NCBI GenBank assembly: GCA_030694465.1 | Contig: JAUXYJ010000076.1 | Coordinates: 62,001-126,000 of the forward strand | DNA length: 64,000 nucleotides | Reading direction: 5' to 3' | Source: Deltaproteobacteria bacterium | GTDB taxonomy: Bacteria > Myxococcota_A > Polyangia > Polyangiales > Ga0077539 | Part shown: one piece after another, positions 9,828 through 18,001 of the stretch | Layout of the letters: every line of letters begins with the position of its first letter | How positions within the stretch are numbered: the stretch's first letter is position 1 | Translations under genes and position numbers: made by a program | The notes under the pieces: model-generated | The model's input: only the letters and a program-made list of their open reading frames with translations | Databases searched by the model: none | What the model was told of the DNA's origin: nothing

Positions 9828-10129
9828 GAAAATCCACACAAAGCAGTCGCTTCACTGACCTCACGTTGCGCCCACGCACCGATGCGCAAGCCGCAGTCTG
9901 GGTCTGCGTCGCGAGCTCATCACAGCCCACTCGCAGCACCTTCGACAAGATCAGACACCGACCGAATCCATGGGGCGGATACCTGACACTACGCTTGCGT
10001 GCAAGCCGCCAAGGATTTCGAGGTACAACCAGCCTCGGGTCTCGCAGGCACGCCGTCGAACGCGCCGCGCGCCCAATCACTCGCGCTCGCATCATCACAA
10101 TCTCTAGCGTATTCGCAGGCGAATTGCCC

Positions 10130-11326
10130 GTGTCGGTCCACCTCTCTCGCCGCTCTGTTCTCTCTCTCGCCGCGGCCCTGCCGGTGCTCGCACACGCGCA
10201 ATCACGCCCCGCACCCCCTCGCGAATTGCTCGCCCTCGCGGGGCAGTGCGTGCTCACGGGCTGGCACGGTCGCGGAGTCCCACGCGCGGTCGAGTCCCTC
10301 GCCTCGATGGGCGCACTCGGCGCGGTCTTGCTCGCCAGCCACAACTACGCCGACCGCGCACAACTGCAGCGAATGACCACGCTGTTGCGCGGCCTCGGCC
10401 CCCGCAACGCTCGGCCCTTGGTGACCGTCGACCAAGAGGGCGGGGCCGTCTCACACCTCTCGCCACCGCTCACTCGCATGCCCTCGATGACCGCGCTGGG
10501 CAACGTCGATGACCTAGACCTCACGCACCGCGCAGGCGCTGCGATTGGTCACGAGCTGCGCGCCGTGGGCGTCGACGTAGACCTCGCGCCAGTGCTCGAC
10601 GCCCGCACAAACCCTCGCAACACCGTCGTGCTTGGCCGAGTGTTTTCGCGTGAGCCCGAGCGCGTCGCGCGGCACGGAGTCGCCTTCATCGATGGGCTCT
10701 GGTCGGCCAAGGTCCTCGCGAGCGCCAAGCATTTTCCGGGGCACGGAGACACCGCCGTGGACTCACACGCAGGCCTGCCTCGCGTGCCCCATAACCTCGC
10801 GCGCTTAGAGCAGGTCGAGCTCGTGCCCTTTCGCGCAGCGCTGCCCTCGGTCGCCAGCGTCATGGTCGGCCACATCGTCTTCGCCGGGATCGACCCCTAC
10901 AACCCCGCGACGCTCTCGCCCGCCATCGTCGACGGGATCCTCAGGCAGCGCCTCCAGTACGACGGCGTCGCGATGACCGATGACCTGCAAATGACCGCGA
11001 TTCGTCGCACCCATGGCCACGTGCGCGCGGTCGAGCTCGCCATCCGCGCAGGCTGCGACCTCGCCATGCTCGCCCACAACGCCGAGTTTGCCCGGCAGGC
11101 CATCGAGCACCTCGCGCGCCTCGCCGAGACCGACGCGGTGCTCCGTCGCAGGATCACCGAGAGCGCCGCCCGCGTGGGCCGCATGCGCGCCAAGCTCGAC
11201 TCGGTCACGCCGCCCAACCCCTACGTGGTCGACGCCGAGCGCCTACGTACCGAGATCGAGTCGCGCCGCGCTGGGCTGAATTTTCGCAGCGCGTCTGCAC
11301 ATCACGACCCCACGATCCCTCACTGA
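10130..11326 (+). CDS. nagZ: Glycoside hydrolase family 3, NagZ-like beta-N-acetylhexosaminidase
   Basis: GTG start; 'VTVDQEGGAVSHL', 'SAKHFPGHGDTAVDSH', 'GVAMTDDLQM'. Confidence 0.88.
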   Translation: MSVHLSRRSVLSLAAALPVLAHAQSRPAPPRELLALAGQCVLTGWHGRGVPRAVESLASMGALGAVLLASHNYADRAQLQRMTTLLRGLGPRNARPLVTVDQEGGAVSHLSPPLTRMPSMTALGNVDDLDLTHRAGAAIGHELRAVGVDVDLAPVLDARTNPRNTVVLGRVFSREPERVARHGVAFIDGLWSAKVLASAKHFPGHGDTAVDSHAGLPRVPHNLARLEQVELVPFRAALPSVASVMVGHIVFAGIDPYNPATLSPAIVDGILRQRLQYDGVAMTDDLQMTAIRRTHGHVRAVELAIRAGCDLAMLAHNAEFARQAIEHLARLAETDAVLRRRITESAARVGRMRAKLDSVTPPNPYVVDAERLRTEIESRRAGLNFRSASAHHDPTIPH

Positions 11327-11333
11327 GTGACAC

Positions 11334-11349
11334 CCGGCGACGTCGCCGG
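11334..11349. repeat. Dispersed palindrome copy B: CCGGCGACGTCGCCGG
   Basis: Between convergent genes; the minus-strand stop codon (11351-11353) begins 1 bp beyond the core. Confidence 0.95.
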
Positions 11350-11350
11350 A

Positions 11351-12676
11351 TCAGCCCATCGCGTCGCGCTCTGCCGGCGTACTCTCGCGCCCAAGCGCCT
11401 CGTTGCGCCCCGGAAATCGGCCAAACTTCGCGATGCTCTCGCGATGGCTCAGCGCGTACGAGAGCTGGCTCTCTTTGCCCGCGATGTCGGTCAGCGCCGT
11501 GTAGTGCGCCACGCTCTCGTGCTGCACGGAGAGCGACTCGCAGTGCATGTACGGGAGATAAAAGAACGAGCGCGGCAGCCACGCGATCGCCTTGTCAAAT
11601 CCCTGAGATACAGCGTGTCGCGCCGTCGCAAGAGCCAGCGCGTCCGTCGCGAAGGACTCGGCCTTGCCCCTAAACACATTGCGCGGGACCTGATCGAGCA
11701 AAATCACAAGCGCCACGCACGCGTCCGGCCGCTCTCGCCACGCGCTCAGCGCGCCCTCGCGCGCGCGAATGTGAAGCCCCAACAGGGTGTCACGCACAGC
11801 CTCGTCGTACGCCTCCGAGCGCACAAACCAGCGCGGATCATGGGCCGCGCGCCCCTTGCGCCACGCCGGGCCAAACCAAAAGTCCAACACCTGCTCGTGC
11901 TCGTGGTGCACCGCCGCGAGCTCTCGAATCGGCGCACTCTCGCCCACATTCGCTTGGGCAAACGCGCGCAACGCGGGCTTGGGTCGCACCATGAGCCCCT
12001 GCGCCGCGAGCAACATCATCGCGCCATCAAACGCGCTGTCGCCGAGCACAAGAGCGACCGCACGGCCCCGCGCCTGAGCGCGCAATAGCGTGGCTTTTTG
12101 CTCACCATAGGGCAATGGGCTCACCAGCTCGGTCGACATCACGCCGTCGACCCATCGCGCCTCGGCCGCACAGATCGCCTCGACCTCGATCCCCAGCCGC
12201 TTGAGAGCACACGCGATCACGACCTTGGGCGAAGCGCTCACTGCCACCAACGCGCACCCTCGCGCACGCGCGGCGTCGAGCACCTGCTTGGTCTCGTCGA
12301 GCACGCGCTCTGCGAGGCCAAATCGCGCAAACGTTCGCTCGGCGATCGCCTCACACGCCGCCAGATCGCGCCCAGCCGCAGCCCAGGCCATCATGCTGTA
12401 GAGCGCGTCTTCGGGAAACTCTCCGGCGTGCGCCGCAGCGATCAACCGAGCGCCCAATGCGCCAGCGTCGCCGTCCGTCGCGACACCATGCGCTTGCGCG
12501 AGGGCACAGACCGCGGCATGGGCTACTTCGCTCAGCCCTTCGTGCAACGTGAGCTGGTCAAACCAGTCATCGCCGACGTCCCCAGACCAGAGCGTCCCGT
12601 CACAATCAAACGCGACAATCCCGCCTGGATGTGCGTCAAGAATCGCGTGAATCTCAGCCAAATCGCAGCTCGCCAT
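11351..12676 (-). CDS. HAD-family phosphatase fused to a DUF924 domain
   Basis: N-term 'IVAFDCDGTLWSGD'..'LVLGDSAFDGAMM' (HAD motifs); C-term 'VLDFWFGPAWRKG'..'VILLDQVPRNVFRG'..'FFYLPYMHCESLSVQHESV' (DUF924). Confidence 0.85.
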   Translation of the reverse strand: MASCDLAEIHAILDAHPGGIVAFDCDGTLWSGDVGDDWFDQLTLHEGLSEVAHAAVCALAQAHGVATDGDAGALGARLIAAAHAGEFPEDALYSMMAWAAAGRDLAACEAIAERTFARFGLAERVLDETKQVLDAARARGCALVAVSASPKVVIACALKRLGIEVEAICAAEARWVDGVMSTELVSPLPYGEQKATLLRAQARGRAVALVLGDSAFDGAMMLLAAQGLMVRPKPALRAFAQANVGESAPIRELAAVHHEHEQVLDFWFGPAWRKGRAAHDPRWFVRSEAYDEAVRDTLLGLHIRAREGALSAWRERPDACVALVILLDQVPRNVFRGKAESFATDALALATARHAVSQGFDKAIAWLPRSFFYLPYMHCESLSVQHESVAHYTALTDIAGKESQLSYALSHRESIAKFGRFPGRNEALGRESTPAERDAMG

Positions 12677-12770
12677 ACAACGCACTGTATCTCACTCTTG
12701 GGCTCCGTCGCAGCGCACTTTGCCCAAAGCGCAGGTCACACCCCGCGCGCTTCGCGCTAGAACCCAGTCC

Positions 12771-13214
12771 ATGACGCACTTTGCCAAGTCCCTGCTGCTG
12801 ATCGCCGCGCTCTTGTGTCCGACGATTGCGTCTGCGCAAGCTGCACAGACCCCGCCGACCCAGCCCGAGAGCGCGGTACGCGAGGTCGAGATCGCCGTCA
12901 ACGGAGCCTACAGCCCGGCGGTGATCAACGTGACCGAGGGAGAGCGACTTCGGCTGGTATTTATCAGGCAAGATTACTCTCCGTGCTCGCGCGAGGTCGT
13001 GTTTCCGTCGCTCAATCTGCGGCGCATGTTGCCTACGAATGAGCGCGTCGTGATCGAGCTGCCCGCGCTCTCCGTCGGCGAGCACCCGTTTCAGTGCTGG
13101 ATGAACATGCTGCGTGGACGCATTGTCGTCGCCCCGCGCGTAACCACCCCACCGCCTGCAACGACACCGCCCGTCACACGCCCCCCGCGAGCGCCTCGCG
13201 CGCGCCGCCGTTAG
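12771..13214 (+). CDS. Secreted cupredoxin-domain protein
   Basis: Signal peptide MTHFAKSLLLIAALLCPTIASAQA; 'GAYSPAVINVTEGERLRLVFIRQDYSPCSREVVFPSL'..'FQCWMNM'. Confidence 0.75.
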   Translation: MTHFAKSLLLIAALLCPTIASAQAAQTPPTQPESAVREVEIAVNGAYSPAVINVTEGERLRLVFIRQDYSPCSREVVFPSLNLRRMLPTNERVVIELPALSVGEHPFQCWMNMLRGRIVVAPRVTTPPPATTPPVTRPPRAPRARRR

Positions 13215-13219
13215 CAGAC

Positions 13220-13235
13220 CCGGCGACGTCGCCGG
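13220..13235. repeat. Dispersed palindrome copy C: CCGGCGACGTCGCCGG
   Basis: Between convergent genes, 8 bp past the minus-strand stop. Confidence 0.95.
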
Positions 13236-13243
13236 ATCGATCG

Positions 13244-14419
13244 CTACGCAGGGGTCATCGCGTCGACGTAGACAAACCGATCGCGCTCGATTCGCAGCAA
13301 TTGCACAGGGCGTGTGAGCGCACGCCGTGGATCAAACACCAGCGCGCCGGTGACCCCATCGTCGAACTGTGAGCCCGCCATCGCGTCACGCAGCGAGCGC
13401 GGCTCAAGCGAGGGGACCCGCATCGCGGCCGTAAGCACCCAGCGCACCGAGTCATACCCGAGCGCCGCAAATGTGCCTGGCTCCGCGCGATATTTGTCAC
13501 GAAAAGCCCTGACAAAATCCTCGATCGCGATCCGCGGCGCTGTCGGCGCAAACGCGTCAGTGACGATCACTCCAGCCACGGCCTCGGCGCCCACCGAGAA
13601 GGCCGCGTCGCTGCGCCACCCGTCCGTGCCCAAGATCGTCGCGCTCACCCGCGCGTTGCGCAGCGCGAGGGCCACGCGCGCGCCGTCCGCAGCCGCACAT
13701 GGGACAAACACCGCGTCAGGGTTTGCAGAGCGCACTTGGTTCGCGAGCCCCACCAGGTCCACATCGATGTCCGAGAAGGTCTCTCGCGCCACGATCTCTC
13801 CGCCCGCGCGGCGAAGGGCCTCGGCGAACGCGTCGGCTTGCTGAAGCTGCAAGATCGAGCTCCGACGATAGACCACCGCGACCTTGCGCTTTTGCAGCGT
13901 CTGCCTGAGATATCGCACCAAAACCAGCGCGTGCTCTTGCTCGGTGGGCGCCACACGAAAGGCAAACTCTCCCACGCGCGACACGTCACGAGACGTCGCG
14001 CCCACGGCCACAAACGGGACGCTCTTGCTGATCGCCACGGTGGCCGCGCGCTCACTTGAGGGCGTGCTCAGCTCGCCAAAGAGCACCGCTGCGTCTTCGC
14101 GCTCACACAGCTTCGTGGTCAGCCCCGCGGCGAGCTCGTCGCGCGACTGCGTGTCCATCACCGCCAAGCGCACCTGCCGACCATGGACGCCGCCACGCGT
14201 GTTCGCGCGCTCGGCTGCGAGCTCGATCCCACGCAAGAGATCGTTGCCCCACAGCGCACGCGGGCCAGTCTTCGCGGCGAGCACGCCGAAGGTCACACGC
14301 GACCGCGAGCGACTCGAACACGCGCTGTACACCGTCGAGAGAGCCACCGCGGAGCTCCGCAGGAGCGCGCGCCGAGAGAGCTCGATGCTGGTGTCTTTTG
14401 TGGGTCTATTTGCAGTCAT
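13244..14419 (-). CDS. ABC-transporter substrate-binding protein (Leu/Ile/Val-binding, Peripla_BP_6 type)
   Basis: 'VTFGVLAAKTGPRALWGNDLLRGIELAAERANTRGGVHGRQVRL'; 'GYDSVRWVLTAAMR'. Confidence 0.8.
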   Translation of the reverse strand: MTANRPTKDTSIELSRRALLRSSAVALSTVYSACSSRSRSRVTFGVLAAKTGPRALWGNDLLRGIELAAERANTRGGVHGRQVRLAVMDTQSRDELAAGLTTKLCEREDAAVLFGELSTPSSERAATVAISKSVPFVAVGATSRDVSRVGEFAFRVAPTEQEHALVLVRYLRQTLQKRKVAVVYRRSSILQLQQADAFAEALRRAGGEIVARETFSDIDVDLVGLANQVRSANPDAVFVPCAAADGARVALALRNARVSATILGTDGWRSDAAFSVGAEAVAGVIVTDAFAPTAPRIAIEDFVRAFRDKYRAEPGTFAALGYDSVRWVLTAAMRVPSLEPRSLRDAMAGSQFDDGVTGALVFDPRRALTRPVQLLRIERDRFVYVDAMTPA

Positions 14420-14583
14420 CTGTCACTTTACGCGCGGCACGGGGTCGCCCATTCGCAGGCATTCATAGCAGGGATCGCCCTCCGGCAAGGCAACACGTTT
14501 GTCCAATCTGCCGCTAGTTCGACCGCAGCGCAGCGCTCGGTCTATGAAGTCACGCGCTCGCACTACGCGTCTCGCGATCCCCA

Positions 14584-15057
14584 ATGCTTCTTCGCACCCT
14601 CTACAACCTCGCGCTCGTTGCACAGCTCCTCGCCGCCGCGATGTGGCTAGGCTCGCTCATGGTGAGCCTGCGCGTGGGAGAGCTCATGGACGCGAGCGAC
14701 GAACCCCTCGCGCAAAAAGCCCTCGCCAAGGCCCTCGCGCGGGTCCAGCAGTGGGTCTGTGACCCTTGGCGTAGCCTCGCGCTTGGGACCTCGGCGGTGG
14801 CAGCGCTCTTGGCCGGGGCGCGCTCTGGACGCCCGCTGTGGGCCAGCGGATGGCTCTGGGTCGCGCTCTTCTCGGTGTTCGCGCTGCAGGGCCTCCACCA
14901 CGCCCTCGCGCGCCGCCTGCGGATCATCGCCCGCACCGCGAGCCTCGCGGGATCCACCGGGTACGTGTCAGCCGCACCCCAGCTGCGAAGACTCCGGCGC
15001 GCCGTGTTTGTTTCAGCGGGCGTCGCCGCGTGGTCGGCGATCCATCTTCACAGCTAA
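14584..15057 (+). CDS. Small polytopic membrane protein
   Basis: Four hydrophobic segments, MLLRTLYNLALVAQLLAAAMWLGSLMV... Confidence 0.65.
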   Translation: MLLRTLYNLALVAQLLAAAMWLGSLMVSLRVGELMDASDEPLAQKALAKALARVQQWVCDPWRSLALGTSAVAALLAGARSGRPLWASGWLWVALFSVFALQGLHHALARRLRIIARTASLAGSTGYVSAAPQLRRLRRAVFVSAGVAAWSAIHLHS

Positions 15058-16859
15058 AATCCAAACGGAACAATCGGCACGTCGATACTCAGCGTCGCCC
15101 CCGCCCGCAGCGAGGGCACCGTGTCTACTCTGCCTCCGCCATAGTCCAGCTCGCGCCCAAACGGCATCAAGCTCGCGCCCAGCGAGAACACCACCGGGCT
15201 GCGTGCAATGTTAACACGTGCAAAGATCCCTGGCGCGAGCATTTGCCCTGGGTGAGTGCGCGCCTCGGGCCGGGTCATGGTCGTCATGGACGGAGCAATG
15301 TGCTGGCTCGCCGTCGACGCATTGACCAGCGCGCCCAGGTCAATCACCGAGACAAATAAGCCATGTGCCCACCCATTGGCCCAGCCCGGTCGCGTGAGGT
15401 CTAAGCCCAGCGCCGCGGTGGGCGCGATGTAGCCTCCCTGCGCGGTCCCAGAGCTCCCGGCAAAGAGCACCTCGAGCCCGCCTCCCATGCCCACAAACCC
15501 GTTGAGCGACAGCGACGGATGCTCGTGTTTGGCCTGCCAAGATCCAGGCGGAGCCGCAAACGCCGCGATGGCCATCTCGGCCTGCCTCGGCGTGCGCGCC
15601 GCTGCAAACTCTGCCCCCATCGCGAGCACCCGCAGCGAGAGCTGCCATGGCTCACTGAGCGCCACGCCGCTCTCTTGCAAGAGCGCCACGGACGCGGTCA
15701 TCACACGCGCGAGGTCTCCCGACGCCATCGCCTGCGCAAACTGCACAACACGCTGCAATCCCGCAAGCGAACTCGCGGGCACTCTGAGCAGCGTTGCCAT
15801 GGACTGCAGCGAGCTCACCAGGCTCGCACCGAGGCTCGCGATACGCGCACGTCGCGTGCTCTCGTCCAGGCTCTCGTCGGCCAACGTGCGCGCGGCGCGC
15901 TCGGCCTCGTACAGTCCGCGCGTGAGCTCGATCACCGTAGGGAGGGCACTCTGCAGGTGATTTTGCTGGATCGATCCATCCAACGAGAGCAACAACTGCA
16001 CCGCGCGAGTGCGCGCAGACGGGCTCACCTCGGCGGTGTCTTCGCTCACAGTTTGCGCCAAAGCGAGCAGCCGCAAGAGGCGCACTGTGCGCTGCAGACC
16101 TAGCACCGTCAGGTCGTTTGAAGGCCACTGCGCCATCCGCTGATCGAGGCGATCAAAGAGCGCGAGTGGGCCTGAGACATCCAAGAGCAACACTGCGATT
16201 TCTAAAGCGAATCGCTGCGTCGCCGTGGCGCTGTCGGTCGCAGGAGCCGCGTGCGCGAGGCTCCACCGTGGGAGCGACAACACGTCACGCTCAAAGCCCG
16301 CGCGCAGCCCAGGACCAAAGCCCGGCATGGGCATCGAGAGCCCCGAGCCGCCCAAGACCGCGCACGTGTTGCGCAGAGGGCCGCCCTCACCGCACGCGTC
16401 CCGCGCCACGCGCTCGACGATCGAACGCTGCAGCTCGACACGCGCACGATCGAGCAAAAACCCGGTCATTCCCTGGGCAAACACATCGAGCACCGCGCTC
16501 GCGTTGAGCGCCGTATCGGTCGCTCCGCCGGCCTCGCGCGGCGCACCAACACGCACGGACACTCCCGCAGAGTCGCCCGAGGACTGCACCTGCAAGAACG
16601 CATCGACCTGCGCTTGATCGATGGACACGGTCGCGCTTGCATCGATTTGAGCAAGCAATTCGCAGTCACTTCCGCTGCGACGCTCGCCACATCGTGCCAC
16701 CGCAGCCATCAGCGCCGGAGAGCTCGCGAGCCTCGCGGCCACCTCGGCGCGTGGGCGAGGCACCGCAGGAGCCGTCGGAGCTGTGGGCGCGGTCTGCGCG
16801 TGCGAGACAGAGCTCAGGGCAAAGAGCACAAGCGAAGAGGTGATAGAGGTAGTCTTCAT
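15054..16859 (-). CDS. Exported protein, helical middle with beta-rich C-terminus ending in Phe (candidate outer-membrane protein)
   Basis: Signal MKTTSITSSLVLFALSSVSHAQT; C-term 'GATLSIDVPIVPFGF'; start overlaps the upstream stop by 4 bp. Confidence 0.7.
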   Translation of the reverse strand: MKTTSITSSLVLFALSSVSHAQTAPTAPTAPAVPRPRAEVAARLASSPALMAAVARCGERRSGSDCELLAQIDASATVSIDQAQVDAFLQVQSSGDSAGVSVRVGAPREAGGATDTALNASAVLDVFAQGMTGFLLDRARVELQRSIVERVARDACGEGGPLRNTCAVLGGSGLSMPMPGFGPGLRAGFERDVLSLPRWSLAHAAPATDSATATQRFALEIAVLLLDVSGPLALFDRLDQRMAQWPSNDLTVLGLQRTVRLLRLLALAQTVSEDTAEVSPSARTRAVQLLLSLDGSIQQNHLQSALPTVIELTRGLYEAERAARTLADESLDESTRRARIASLGASLVSSLQSMATLLRVPASSLAGLQRVVQFAQAMASGDLARVMTASVALLQESGVALSEPWQLSLRVLAMGAEFAAARTPRQAEMAIAAFAAPPGSWQAKHEHPSLSLNGFVGMGGGLEVLFAGSSGTAQGGYIAPTAALGLDLTRPGWANGWAHGLFVSVIDLGALVNASTASQHIAPSMTTMTRPEARTHPGQMLAPGIFARVNIARSPVVFSLGASLMPFGRELDYGGGRVDTVPSLRAGATLSIDVPIVPFGF

Positions 16860-18001
16860 GGTGTCAACGGACCTGTGATTTCGCTGGTAGAACATCGGTA
16901 ACTCGCAGGGGTTCCGAGCGCGCCGAGGAGCGCCCATGGGGACAGCCACGGCACACGCGTGGCGCGCGAGCTCTCAGCCAAGTGCCAACACGACAAAATG
17001 CGTGGGTCGAGACCCACATCCATCGAGCGATCTTCAGTGGCGACCGTGGGCTGCAAGACCGCGCCCACTTCGTCGTCACACGTCTGCAAACAGTGCAGCG
17101 CGCGCGCGGGATCGTCGTCTTGCACCGTGCACTCATGGGCGCGCTCTTCGCGCTGCAGCTGCAGATCAAGCAGCACCTCCACGCGCCTTCGCGCTGCACA
17201 ACGCACCAACGTGCACTGCGCGTCGTCGGCCAACGCGTGGCTCACCCCCATCGCGAAGACGCTGAGCTCAGGGGCCGCACGAGAGGGAACTTGTGCCTGC
17301 AAAATTCCAGCATACAAGAGCGACGCGACCCGCGCAGCTCGGCAATAGGCCAAGCGATCGTTGGCCCCTCGCTCGTCCGGGTCTCCGGGCCTAAACACCC
17401 CACGCGCTGCAGGGTGCTGCGCCAACGGAGCCAGCGCCTCGATCCCTTGACCCACGTCCGCACAGCCCTGCTGTGCCCGCGCGAGCCTCTCGAGATCCAC
17501 GCCACCCAAGACCGCGACCCGCAACGCAGCGAGCGTGCGAATCGAGCCGAGAATTTCGCCCACACACGCAAACCTCGAAGGCTCCGCCATCGCGCGGGCT
17601 CGTGGACACACCGCGCTTGCCGGAATCTCGCGGTCAAAGCCCACGCTGATCCGATCGATTCCGGGCGAAAACACAGCGCGATCTTGGCACGTGAGCCTCA
17701 GCCGACCCGTCCCTTGCTCAAGCGACCGAAACACACACCCTGGCGCGATCGCAGCGCGCACTTGATCGAGCGACGCGCTCGTGTCCACCGAGTGCACCAA
17801 CCGCGCGCGACACTGCCGATGCAACGACCGCACACGCCCAAGCGGCGCCTCGCTGGGGGCGCTCACGACCCGATGCAACCGCACACCCGGCGACGTCGCC
17901 GTCGATTCGGCCAGCACAAACACAGGCGAAGCGCTCGCACACCCGAGCATGCTCAACACGCTCGCTCCAAGCGCGGCCCACGCGGTCCCTTGCGCCCTCA
18001 T
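16856..18001 (-). CDS. Lipoprotein with weak OmpA-like C-terminal motif
   Basis: Lipobox 'LSMLGCASA'; 'GANDRLAYCRAARVASLLYAGIL'; ATGA overlaps with both neighbours. Confidence 0.7.
   Translation of the reverse strand: MRAQGTAWAALGASVLSMLGCASASPVFVLAESTATSPGVRLHRVVSAPSEAPLGRVRSLHRQCRARLVHSVDTSASLDQVRAAIAPGCVFRSLEQGTGRLRLTCQDRAVFSPGIDRISVGFDREIPASAVCPRARAMAEPSRFACVGEILGSIRTLAALRVAVLGGVDLERLARAQQGCADVGQGIEALAPLAQHPAARGVFRPGDPDERGANDRLAYCRAARVASLLYAGILQAQVPSRAAPELSVFAMGVSHALADDAQCTLVRCAARRRVEVLLDLQLQREERAHECTVQDDDPARALHCLQTCDDEVGAVLQPTVATEDRSMDVGLDPRILSCWHLAESSRATRVPWLSPWALLGALGTPASYRCSTSEITGPLTP
17887..17902. repeat. Dispersed palindrome copy D (CCGGCGACGTCGCCGT), inside CDS
   Basis: Core GGCGACGTCGCC intact; encodes part of 'TATSPGV' in the post-lipobox linker. 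Confidence 0.8.

Noticed and set aside
8829-9986. 385-aa + strand ORF
   Set aside because: Antisense to 8871-9827; no motif support.
9866-10129. Extended N-terminus of the NagZ-like ORF
   Set aside because: Signal-like sequence begins at GTG 10130 (MSVHLSRRSVLSLAAALPVLAHAQ); the upstream part looks like leader sequence.
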